This document shows, one piece after another, positions 5,714-12,051 of a DNA stretch of 12,051 nt. How positions within the stretch are numbered: position 1 is the first letter of the stretch; every line of letters starts with the position of its first letter. Position numbers and translations under genes: made by a program. The notes below the pieces were generated by a model that did not search any database, had not been told where the DNA came from, and worked only from the letters and a program-made list of their open reading frames with translations. The DNA is from Chloroflexota bacterium. GTDB taxonomy: Bacteria; Chloroflexota; Dormibacteria; Dormibacterales; Dormibacteraceae. The stretch is taken from positions 1 to 12,051 of the forward strand of contig VBJE01000173.1 in NCBI GenBank assembly GCA_005879675.1, given 5' to 3'.

Positions 5714-6283
5714 GTGCGCCAGCTCCTGCTCGCGGCCGGGCTCCTCCTCCCCCTCTCCCTCGACACCTTCGCCTTGGCCGCCGCACTCGGCGTCGCCGGG
5801 CTCGAGCGACGAGACCGGTTGCGGGTGACCCTCGTTTTCACCGTCTTCGAGGCCGGGATGCCGATCGTCGGCCTCCTGGCCGGGCGCCTGGTCGGCGGGC
5901 TCATGGGCGCCTGGGCGGGCTACGGCGGGATCGTGGTCCTCGTCATCGCCGGCGTCCTGCTGCTCCGGCCAGGTCATGGCGAGGAAGACGACGAGGGCCG
6001 GCTCCGCCTGCTCGCACGGGCGCGGGGCCTGGCGATCATCGACCTCGGACTGGGGATCAGCGTCGACGAGCTCACGATCGGCTTGAGCGCGGGGCTGCTT
6101 GGGCTGTCGGTCGTCCTCACCGTCATCTGGATCGCGGTCCAGGCCTTTGTCGCTGCGCAGGTCGGCTTGAGGTTCGGAGCCCGGGTTGGGGAGGCGCTCC
6201 GCGAACGGTCAGAGCAGGCGGCCGGACTGGCGCTGATCGTCGTCGCTCTCGTTTTGCTCGGGCTGCGCATCGCAAATCTCTGA
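5714..6283 (+). CDS. mntP: MntP-family putative manganese efflux pump
   Basis: A 189-aa polytopic membrane protein with about six hydrophobic segments in two halves. The family's repeated acidic motifs are present: SLDTFALAAALGV (D17) near the start and LGISVDELTIGLSAG (D118) in the second half. FTVFEAGMPIVGLLAGRLVGG matches the second-helix region, and an acidic-charged cytoplasmic loop (GEEDDEGR, 89-96) separates the halves. Family members export Mn2+ in characterised bacteria; transport specificity here is inferred. GTG 5714 is used because it places the first helix correctly; no Shine-Dalgarno is visible and no yybP-ykoY-type riboswitch was seen upstream. The divergent LexA box lies 33 bp away, so SOS regulation is possible but unproven. 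Confidence 0.75.
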   Translation: MRQLLLAAGLLLPLSLDTFALAAALGVAGLERRDRLRVTLVFTVFEAGMPIVGLLAGRLVGGLMGAWAGYGGIVVLVIAGVLLLRPGHGEEDDEGRLRLLARARGLAIIDLGLGISVDELTIGLSAGLLGLSVVLTVIWIAVQAFVAAQVGLRFGARVGEALRERSEQAAGLALIVVALVLLGLRIANL

Positions 6284-6381
6284 GCACCACGCAAAGACCG
6301 GTAGTTTTCCGAGGGCGGAATGAGTGGACGGTCAATAGCCTGGCCTGAGTCGGAAACACCGCAGGCAACAGGGAGGTCGTC

Positions 6382-7419
6382 ATGCACGACATCAGGCTCA
6401 GCCGCCGAGACGTTCTGAAAGCAGCCGGCGCCGTGGGCGGCCTTGCCATCGCCCTGCCCTGGCTGAGCCGGCTGGTGGTCGCCGCGGAGGACGAAGTCGC
6501 CGACGAGCCCATGGGGCCGTTTGGGCCGTGGAACCCGCCCAGCCCGATCACCGAGCTGGCGTCCACGTCGGCCGATTTTCACCCCAGCATCTCCAAAGAC
6601 GGCCTCAGTCTCTTCTTCACCACCGACCGGAGCGCGCCACCGCTGACCGAGATCTGGGTCTCGCGGCGGACTTCGTTGGATTCTCTGTGGGGCAGCCCCC
6701 AACCGGTCGACGCCCTCAACTCCTCCGGCGCGACCACTGGCGTCCCCAACCTGGCGCCGAGCCGTCACTTCATCTACTTCAACAGCGACCGGCCTGGCAA
6801 CGGCAGACCGGGAGACATCTACTCCGCCTTTCGCAAAGACAAGGATGATGACCTTGGCTGGCAGCCTCCCTCCCCCGTCCTTGGGGAGCTCAACACGGTC
6901 ACGAACGCGGAAGCCGGGGCGACGTACTTCGAGGATTCCGCCGGCAACGCACGCCTCTACTTCACGCGCTTCGCGGGTCGGGGCTTCTTCGGCCAGCCCG
7001 ACCAGGATTTCGACATCCACGTCAGCTTCCAGGCGGCGGACGGCAGCTACGGCCCGGGGCAGATCATCCCGGCGCTCAACGCGGTACCTCAGGCCGGTGA
7101 TCCTCCCCACACCTGGTCGCGCGACACCCGCACGGCCATCCGGCGCGACGGCCTCGAGATGTACATCACGTCGAATCGCCACGGCGGCCTGAGCCACTCC
7201 GGCGGTCCCACCGAGAACCTCTGGATGTCCACCCGCGAGAGCACGTCGACAGAAGACTGGTCGATACCCGTCCTGGTCGATGGCCTGAACAGCGGATTCG
7301 GCGATGGCGGCCCGGCCCTCTCATGGGACGCGACCACCATGTACTTCTTCTCCCAGCGGACGGCGACCGGCCTGCCGGGCAAGCGCCAGCTCTGGTCGGC
7401 CAACCGGGACCGGCTCTAG
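6382..7419 (+). CDS. Tat-exported PD40/TolB-like beta-propeller protein
   Basis: A 345-aa exported protein. The N-terminus has a twin-arginine signal (SRRDVLKAAG, R8-R9) followed by a hydrophobic stretch with probable cleavage near residue 35. The rest is about five PD40 (WD40-like) repeats, visible as FHPSISKDGLSLFFTTDR, HFIYFNSDRPGNG, ARLYFTRF, GLEMYITSNR and DATTMYFFSQR, each followed by a strand such as IWVSRR, IYSAFR, IHVSFQ, LWMSTR or LWSANR. Such proteins resemble TolB propellers and mostly lack assigned functions. ATG 6382 has GGGAGG (6371-6376) 5 nt upstream. It is first of a three-gene operon. The 98 bp before it hold no other gene and no promoter I would name. Confidence 0.85.
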   Translation: MHDIRLSRRDVLKAAGAVGGLAIALPWLSRLVVAAEDEVADEPMGPFGPWNPPSPITELASTSADFHPSISKDGLSLFFTTDRSAPPLTEIWVSRRTSLDSLWGSPQPVDALNSSGATTGVPNLAPSRHFIYFNSDRPGNGRPGDIYSAFRKDKDDDLGWQPPSPVLGELNTVTNAEAGATYFEDSAGNARLYFTRFAGRGFFGQPDQDFDIHVSFQAADGSYGPGQIIPALNAVPQAGDPPHTWSRDTRTAIRRDGLEMYITSNRHGGLSHSGGPTENLWMSTRESTSTEDWSIPVLVDGLNSGFGDGGPALSWDATTMYFFSQRTATGLPGKRQLWSANRDRL

Positions 7420-7422
7420 ATC

Positions 7423-8034
7423 ATGCCTCAGCAGCTGCTCGACGTCACCGCGCTGGGCGTCGCCGTCATCGCCATCTTCACCCTGCTTGCGATCACGGTT
7501 CAGGTCACGCGCCGTTACGGGCAGGTCTTGATTCGGCTCGAGGCTCTCGAGCGCCAGGTGCCAGGGGTCACTGGCTTGAGTGGTAGCCGGCTCGAACGCA
7601 ACGGTCTGAGAGCGGGTACGCCGGCGCCGCACGTCGACCTGAGCGATCTGAACGGCGGCCGGGTCGCGTTGGAGAGCTTCCGCGGGCGGAACGTCCTTCT
7701 GGTGTTTTCAGACCCGAACTGTCCGCCGTGCGATGCGCTCGCGCCGCACCTGACCAGGCTGGAGCGCAGTCATCGCGACAACGGCCTGTCGCTGGTGATG
7801 GTGAGCCGGGGCGACGTGGAGGAAAACCGCCGCAAGGCGGTCGAGCACGGCTTCCAGTTTCCGGTTCTTTTGCAGCGGCGCTGGGAGGTCTCGAAGGAGT
7901 TCGGGATCTTCGCCACGCCGGTGGGATTTCTCATCGGTCCGGACGGCGTGATCTCTCGCGACGTCGGCATCGGAATGGACGAAATCATGGCCCTGGTCGC
8001 CGACCCAGCGCCCATTGGTGAAGGAGCAGTCTGA
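7423..8034 (+). CDS. Membrane-anchored thioredoxin-like protein (TlpA/ResA class, MauD-like)
   Basis: A 203-aa protein with an N-terminal membrane anchor (about 7-28), a short helical linker, and a redoxin domain opening GLRAGTPAPHVDLSDLNGGRV. The active site is CPPC (C100, C103) in VFSDPNCPPCDALAPHL, and the cis-proline region is FATPVGFLIG. The domain should face the extracytoplasmic side and handle disulfides of exported proteins, as TlpA/ResA/CcmG and MauD do. N-terminal layout and the PxFxL-like opening are most like MauD, but no methylamine dehydrogenase subunit genes are present, so that role is not assigned. It lies 3 nt after the propeller gene and overlaps the next by one base (TGATG). 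Confidence 0.85.
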   Translation: MPQQLLDVTALGVAVIAIFTLLAITVQVTRRYGQVLIRLEALERQVPGVTGLSGSRLERNGLRAGTPAPHVDLSDLNGGRVALESFRGRNVLLVFSDPNCPPCDALAPHLTRLERSHRDNGLSLVMVSRGDVEENRRKAVEHGFQFPVLLQRRWEVSKEFGIFATPVGFLIGPDGVISRDVGIGMDEIMALVADPAPIGEGAV

Positions 8035-8234
8035 TGATGCACGAGGATCGTTTCGATCAGGCGGCGAAGGCCCTGGCCTCGACGTCGCATCGCCGCGACT
8101 TTCTCAAGCTGGCGGCAAGCACCGCAGCCGGCGGTGTGCTTGCTCTCCTCGCGGCGACGGGGGCGTCGGCGATGGAGGCACCGACGACACAGACCTCCCT
8201 CCGGCATGTTCGCGTGCGGCAAGAACTGCTGTGA
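8034..8234 (+). CDS. Tat-signal small protein, probably frameshifted before a Cys-rich tail
   Basis: A 66-aa reading frame: helical N-terminal region RFDQAAKALASTSHRRDFL, twin-arginine motif HRRDFLKLAAS (R20-R21), hydrophobic core GGVLALLAATGASA with likely cleavage after ASA, and a short tail ending at TGA 8232. The start is well supported by AAGGAG at 8021-8026, 7 nt upstream, and by TGATG coupling to the redoxin gene. ATG 8037 is a near alternative. The layout (RFD...LA...RR signal) resembles small Tat-exported Cys-rich proteins common in high-GC Terrabacteria, whose mature part follows the signal. Here that part appears only in another frame (8206-8295). As written, almost nothing remains after signal cleavage, suggesting a frameshift, a sequence error or recoding. 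Confidence 0.7.
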   Translation: MMHEDRFDQAAKALASTSHRRDFLKLAASTAAGGVLALLAATGASAMEAPTTQTSLRHVRVRQELL

Positions 8235-8295
8235 CGGGGGAGGCGACGTGGTCTGCCACAACGGCATGTGCTGCCTCCCGCCTCGGTGCTATTAG
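8206..8295 (+). CDS. Cys-rich tail, alternative-frame continuation of the Tat protein
   Basis: A 29-codon stretch (ATG 8206 to TAG 8293-8295) in the frame one base on from the Tat-signal gene. It carries seven cysteines with spacing C-x3-CC-x7-C-x4-CC-x4-C (ACGKNCC, VVCHNGMCC, PRCY). That pattern resembles disulfide-rich mini-domains of exported proteins and is unlikely by chance. It could be translated alone, but no ribosome binding site is seen and it lacks a signal. The simplest reading is that it is the mature part of the upstream Tat protein, joined by skipping one base before 8206. The adjacent CPPC redoxin would suit such a substrate. Confidence 0.45.
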   Translation: MFACGKNCCDGGGDVVCHNGMCCLPPRCY

Positions 8296-8324
8296 GCGCG
8301 ATTCAGCTCGAGCGCCTGGCGCCA

Positions 8325-11291
8325 TCACGCGACCGCGATCTGGTCCAACGCGACCTCGTCTGACGCCTGGTCAAACGAGTAATGGACGACACGCTTGGGC
8401 ACGACGTCGATCACGTTCTCGGTCAGGTACGGAGCCATCGGAACGACCTTTTCCATGACGTACACGTCCAGCGCGATCCAGCACTGGTTCTGGCGTTGAC
8501 CGCTGCGCATGCACTCCTGGACCCGGTCATCGATGTTGGGGACGCTCGCGACCCCATAACCCCAGTCCCGGAGCTCACCGGGCGTCGCCCCGACCAATGA
8601 GCCCGCAACCGCGTCGCTGTTGAAATCGATGGAGAAGCTCGAGGAGGCGCTCATCCAGCTGACGCCGATCCCGAAGGTGAGATCAAGCGGGATTCGAGCC
8701 GCTGGATCGCCCGCCTGGTCGGACCATGCCTTGGTGCTCCGCACATCGAGCGTGATACCGATCCGGCCCAGGTCGCCGGCGATGAGGGCGCCGAGACGCG
8801 GAAACCCGCCATACAGGCGCGGAAAGATCGTCGTCCCGATCGGAATGGTCACAGCCAGCACGTGCTTGCATACGGGCGCGCTGCACACCCCGGTGTGCGC
8901 GGGGTCGTATCTCGATTGCTTCATCTCGTTCATGGCGAGCTCGAGGCTTCCCCGATCGTCCGGGGTCGCGTACGGCCGGTAGCCGCTCAGCGCGCCCGAC
9001 TCCACGCTGTCGATGTTGTAGTGCGACATGATCTCACCGGTCCGAACACCGCCATGCGCATCGATGAGCGCTCGCTTGTCGAGGATGTAGTTGACCGCCT
9101 TGCGTACGTGGATGTCGTCGAACGGTGGCATCGCGACGTTCATCTCGATCGCCCGCTGGAAGTCGCGCTGGTTGACCTCGACCTGGCCGAGGCGCCGATC
9201 AGCAGCAAACTTCTGAATCAGCCATGGCATCACCTGAGGCGGTGGTGAAGCGTGCAGGATCAGGTCCGCCTGGCCGCCATCCAGGAGGTTCGCCGCCTCG
9301 TCGTCGGACATCCCCATCGTGAACTCCACCCGGCCGAGGTAGGCAGGCCGCAGCGGATCGAGGTCAGGGCGCCAAGACGGGTTGCGCACCAGCACCAGCC
9401 GGTGGCCAGGCTGGAACCCACTCAGGGCCTGCTGCTGCGCGAACGGCTTGGCGTAATCGAGCTCGGGGCTGCCCTCGATCATGTACGGCCCCGACGAGGC
9501 CAGGAATCGACCGTATCCCGCATCGTGGCCGGTGGCGACGCCGTACGCGGCGTCCGCGTCCAGTGGACTCGGCGGAATCGGACCGCTCTCCGGCAGCGCG
9601 AACCGGTCAGGCAGGTCGGCCGCAGGGTGGCTGAGATGGACGGCAAGCGTGTAGCGGTCGGGTGCCTCCAGGCCGGAGATGTCTGAATACGTCGTCGAGT
9701 GGGCCAGCCTTGCGTCCCGCTCCAGCGAGCGAATGAAATCCCGGGCTGTTATCTCGGTCCGCTCCAGAGGCGGGCTGTAGAAAACGCCGCGTCGAATGTG
9801 AAAAGTCCACGTGAGGCCGTCCGCGGACTGGATCGGCAACGCCGAGGCGAGGTCCGGACGAAGGGCCGCGCCGCCCTCGCGATAGTTCCTTCCCACGTGA
9901 GAGGTCAGCGTCCGAAGCAGGCAGCAGCGCAGGATCTCGTTGGAATCAAGGCTGCCTCCGCCGAGCTGGGGATCGAGCGCGTCCTCCTTCGCGGCCGACG
10001 AGGCCAGCTCGGACGGCTCCCATATCGGCACGGCCACCCGAAGCGTGCCGCCTCGCGGCACTCCCGATTCCACAGCCGGAGGATTGGGCGGCAGATGGTT
10101 GGCGAGCCATATCGAACCGCCGTCAGAAGTCATGGCATCCACCGCGCCCCCGACAGATGTGGTCGCGAGGACCTTGAGATTGTTGGCGTCGAGGCGGGAA
10201 ATTCCCGCAGCTCCGCCTTCGGCGACCCAGACGGACTGCGCGGCGACGACGACGGACGACGGACGGGTTCCGAATTCAATCTCGGTCTCGTTGTTGGTGG
10301 CGGGGTCGATGCGGATCAACCGATTGGCGGACTCACTCACCAGCCAGACGGCATCCGCGCTTGCGGCGATCGCGCTGGGAGGGCTCTGGAGGCCGATCGT
10401 TGCCGTCACCGTCGCCGACGCAGGGTCAATCCGGGAAACCGTGCCACCCACCGCGTTGGCGACCCAAACGGCTCCGGCGCCTACGGCGATCCCCTCAGGT
10501 CCCTCTCCGACGGGAATGGTTGCCGTCACGGTGTCGGTGCTGGAATCAACACGAAAGACCAGGTCATCGTTCTTGTCTGCAACCCAGACCGCGCCCTTCC
10601 AGTAGGCGACACCTTCCAGGCCGCTGGCAAGGCGAATCGGGGTCTGCCACTCATGCGTCTTGGGATCGAACCGCCGCAGCGACTCCTCGCCAAACGCCGT
10701 GCTGACCCACACCCCTTCCGGACTCACCGCAACCCCAACCGGCGGAGCATCGCCCTGAACTCCGACGACGCGGCCGACTACGGCGCCTGTGCGGCCGTCG
10801 ATCTGAAGCAGCGTGCGGTCTTCGTAGCTGACCTCCCAGACGAATCCGTCACCCGTGGCGAGTGCGGTGCCATGGGTGGCGGTGTTCGCCACCGCCGTTA
10901 CCTCGGCGCTGGTCGCATCGATCCGGACAGCGGTGTCGAATGCCTTTGTGCCAGGAGTGCCCGGCTGCGCAAACAGGTAGGTTGCGCCACCAACAGCCAC
11001 GACGAGTGTCGCCAACAATCCAATCGCTATCAACCGCCGCGCCGGGTTTGTCGCGTACCGAGGCTTCGCAGGTAATCTCGGGATCGCCGCCACCCATACT
11101 GCCGCCGGCACCCCGCTCTCATAAGCAGCCCACGCCGCGATCTGACTCCGCGTGTGAAAGCCGAGCTTGTTCCGAATCTGCTCGACGTGGTACTCGGAAG
11201 TGCGCGAGCTGATGAACAGCTTTTCCGCGATCTCCCGGTTGGTCAGGCCCTCGGCGACGAGGGCGGCGACTTCTTGCTCGCGCCGGGTCAG
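8325..11291 (-). CDS. LuxR-HTH / transmembrane / beta-propeller / SBP_bac_5 fusion regulator
   Basis: A giant fusion of about 988 aa read from CTG 11291. Residues 1-60 form a LuxR-type HTH (LTRREQEVAALVAEGLTNREIAEKLF, then SSRTSEYHVEQIRNKLGFHTRSQIAAW). Next are a basic linker, one membrane span (about 87-108), a seven-repeat YVTN/Vgb-like propeller (about 115-400; recurring VWVA...RID every 40 or so residues), and a family-5 solute-binding domain (about 412-980; RGGTLRVAVP, LTWTFHIRRGVFYS, VRKAVNYILDKRAL). Topology implies cytosolic DNA binding and an outside sensor for peptide-like ligands, as in ToxR/CadC one-component regulators. No transporter permease genes are nearby. The first ordinary start is GTG 11111, which would remove the HTH; the frame stays open to 11390 with high GC3. 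tetR lies upstream on the same strand. Confidence 0.85.
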   Translation of the reverse strand: MTRREQEVAALVAEGLTNREIAEKLFISSRTSEYHVEQIRNKLGFHTRSQIAAWAAYESGVPAAVWVAAIPRLPAKPRYATNPARRLIAIGLLATLVVAVGGATYLFAQPGTPGTKAFDTAVRIDATSAEVTAVANTATHGTALATGDGFVWEVSYEDRTLLQIDGRTGAVVGRVVGVQGDAPPVGVAVSPEGVWVSTAFGEESLRRFDPKTHEWQTPIRLASGLEGVAYWKGAVWVADKNDDLVFRVDSSTDTVTATIPVGEGPEGIAVGAGAVWVANAVGGTVSRIDPASATVTATIGLQSPPSAIAASADAVWLVSESANRLIRIDPATNNETEIEFGTRPSSVVVAAQSVWVAEGGAAGISRLDANNLKVLATTSVGGAVDAMTSDGGSIWLANHLPPNPPAVESGVPRGGTLRVAVPIWEPSELASSAAKEDALDPQLGGGSLDSNEILRCCLLRTLTSHVGRNYREGGAALRPDLASALPIQSADGLTWTFHIRRGVFYSPPLERTEITARDFIRSLERDARLAHSTTYSDISGLEAPDRYTLAVHLSHPAADLPDRFALPESGPIPPSPLDADAAYGVATGHDAGYGRFLASSGPYMIEGSPELDYAKPFAQQQALSGFQPGHRLVLVRNPSWRPDLDPLRPAYLGRVEFTMGMSDDEAANLLDGGQADLILHASPPPQVMPWLIQKFAADRRLGQVEVNQRDFQRAIEMNVAMPPFDDIHVRKAVNYILDKRALIDAHGGVRTGEIMSHYNIDSVESGALSGYRPYATPDDRGSLELAMNEMKQSRYDPAHTGVCSAPVCKHVLAVTIPIGTTIFPRLYGGFPRLGALIAGDLGRIGITLDVRSTKAWSDQAGDPAARIPLDLTFGIGVSWMSASSSFSIDFNSDAVAGSLVGATPGELRDWGYGVASVPNIDDRVQECMRSGQRQNQCWIALDVYVMEKVVPMAPYLTENVIDVVPKRVVHYSFDQASDEVALDQIAVA

Positions 11292-11365
11292 CGGCCTGGC
11301 GGGCCGAGCGACCGGGGCACGCGCTTCGACGCTCGCCGAACCGGCCTCGTCCGCAAGCGGCTTCG

Positions 11366-11372
11366 TGGGGGG
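11366..11372 (-). other. Slippery heptamer C CCC CCA ahead of the HTH frame
   Basis: A run of six C followed by A on the - strand, in the frame of ATG 11386 (codons GGC CCC CCA). A slip of one base back here would join that ATG to the LuxR-HTH frame. It could be a recoding site, a slipped homopolymer in the genome, or a sequencing error. Confidence 0.35.
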
Positions 11373-11389
11373 CCTCCGGGCGGCATTGT

Positions 11390-11406
11390 GTCACTTAACA
11401 AGTGAC
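11390..11406. promoter_or_regulatory. Perfect inverted repeat, candidate operator
   Basis: GTCACTT-AAC-AAGTGAC has 7-bp arms and a 3-bp centre. It lies in the intergenic gap between tetR and the fusion gene, four bases before ATG 11386. Size and shape suit a TetR-family or LuxR-type operator. It is AT-richer than its surroundings and is not followed by a T-run, so a terminator is unlikely. Confidence 0.5.
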
Positions 11407-11418
11407 CTGTCCGATCTC

Positions 11419-11440
11419 GCGCCGTTTCAGGGCACGGCGC
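11419..11440 (-). terminator. GC-rich hairpin after tetR
   Basis: GCGCCGT and ACGGCGC arms of 7 bp around an 8-nt loop, 9 bases past the tetR stop. No T-tract follows, so it may only attenuate transcription or protect the 3' end. Termination is not established. Confidence 0.3.
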
Positions 11441-11448
11441 CGCGCGCG

Positions 11449-12045
11449 CTAAGGAGCGAAGATCCGGCACAGGCTCGCGGCCAGCGAGTCCGCGTCCACG
11501 CCCGGATGGGTGAGGTAGTACCCCACCGCGTCGCTCACCGCCCCCACCACCGCCCGCCCGAACACCGCCGGGTCCTTGTCGGCGTAGAAGGCATCGTGGG
11601 TCATGGCGTGGCGGACCTCCTCCGCGACCGCGTCGGCAAAGCGTGCCTGGAGGCGATGCCTGACCTCCTCCACCGCCTCGCTCAACCCCACCGACTCCAC
11701 GATCAGGAGACGCGCCACATCCGACCGCTCGAAGCACGAGCGCACAAAGCGCGTGATCCCCAACCGCAGCCGCTCGTGGTGGTCGCGACCCGTCGCCGCG
11801 TTCGTCAGCACGTCGTGGATCAGCCCGCCGCCTTCCTGGTCCAGCAGCTCGCGGAAGCAGTGCTCCTTCGACTCGAAGAACTCGTAGAACGCCGACTTAG
11901 AGACCCGCGCCCGGGTCACGATGTCGTCCACCGACGTCACGCTGTAGCCGCGGCCCGCGAAGAGCGCCAGCCCGGCCTCGACTATCCGCCGCCGGCGCTT
12001 CTCGATCCGGGCGTCCCGCCGCAGCTGGGCAGCCGGGACAGCCAT
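11449..12045 (-). CDS. TetR/AcrR-family transcriptional regulator
   Basis: A 198-aa one-component repressor of the TetR family. The N-terminal HTH is clear: RIEKRRRRIVEAGLALFAGR, then SVTSVDDIVTRARVSKSAFYEFFESKEH (about 35-62). The remaining all-helical part (about 70-198) is the ligand-binding/dimerisation domain and is too variable to predict a ligand. ATG 12045 is only 6 bases from the window edge; an upstream start outside the window cannot be excluded, but the length is normal for the family. It precedes the LuxR-SBP fusion on the same strand with an inverted repeat between them, so it may control that gene or be co-transcribed with it. Confidence 0.92.
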   Translation of the reverse strand: MAVPAAQLRRDARIEKRRRRIVEAGLALFAGRGYSVTSVDDIVTRARVSKSAFYEFFESKEHCFRELLDQEGGGLIHDVLTNAATGRDHHERLRLGITRFVRSCFERSDVARLLIVESVGLSEAVEEVRHRLQARFADAVAEEVRHAMTHDAFYADKDPAVFGRAVVGAVSDAVGYYLTHPGVDADSLAASLCRIFAP

Positions 12046-12051
12046 GGCTCT

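Noticed and set aside
6306..6356. TTTCCGA ... TCGGAAA inverted repeat upstream of the PD40 gene
   Set aside because: The arms are 37 nt apart and short; this could easily occur by chance, and no promoter elements align with it.
8294..8317. AGGCGC / GCGCCT hairpin between the convergent Cys-rich and fusion genes
   Set aside because: It has only six pairs with a 12-nt loop and no T-run on either strand, so a terminator call is not supported.
9699..11075. 458-aa open frame on the + strand inside the fusion gene
   Set aside because: It is antisense to the propeller/SBP coding sequence, with no domain, start signal or promoter.
11119..11394. 91-aa frame on the - strand starting at GTG 11394
   Set aside because: It overlaps the LuxR HTH in another frame. 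The HTH frame has recognisable motifs, while this one is Arg-rich and featureless.
1..12051. CRISPR arrays, insertion sequences, tRNA or rRNA genes
   Set aside because: No direct-repeat/spacer pattern, transposase motifs, terminal repeats, or recognisable tRNA/rRNA segments were found on reading the window.

Overview
The window is a dense, high-GC bacterial segment. A Gram-positive-type LexA box (GAAC-N4-GTTC), DapL-type lysine biosynthesis, a divergent lexA/LysM pair, and a MutL that keeps its C-terminal endonuclease region (most Actinobacteria lack MutL) together suggest a Terrabacteria lineage such as Chloroflexota or Dormibacterota. That placement is inferred from gene content, not from a tree.

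Region 1 (1-3861, + strand) is a tight housekeeping operon: the 3' end of mutL, miaA (overlapping mutL by 76 bp), dapL (no gap) and hflX. hflX probably starts at a CTG that overlaps the dapL stop as CTGA.

Region 2 (3845-6283) is an SOS neighbourhood. lexA (- strand) converges on hflX with a 17-bp overlap and diverges from a small membrane-anchored LysM protein that resembles the YneA / Rv2719c type of SOS cell-division suppressor. A glutaredoxin-like gene follows the LysM gene. Three LexA-box-like palindromes lie between lexA and the LysM gene. A further perfect box lies between the -10 and -35 of an unrecognised 121-aa - strand gene (5283-5648), which appears to be an undescribed SOS gene. 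A divergent MntP-family exporter gene begins 33 bp beyond that box. The gap 5137-5282 holds an orphan -10-like element, a large hairpin and a terminator-like hairpin.

Region 3 (6382-8295, + strand) looks like a three-gene exported or thiol operon: a Tat-signal PD40 beta-propeller protein, a membrane-anchored TlpA/MauD-like thioredoxin (CPPC), and a Tat-signal protein whose natural continuation seems to be a Cys-rich tail in another frame.

Region 4 (8325-12045, - strand) encodes a TetR regulator and, downstream, a very large fusion: an N-terminal LuxR-type HTH, one membrane span, a seven-repeat beta-propeller and a full family-5 (peptide/nickel type) solute-binding domain. This looks like a one-component transmembrane transcription regulator with a transporter-derived sensor. 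It has no ordinary start codon ahead of the HTH, and a C6 slippery run offers one explanation. A perfect 7-3-7 inverted repeat lies just upstream.
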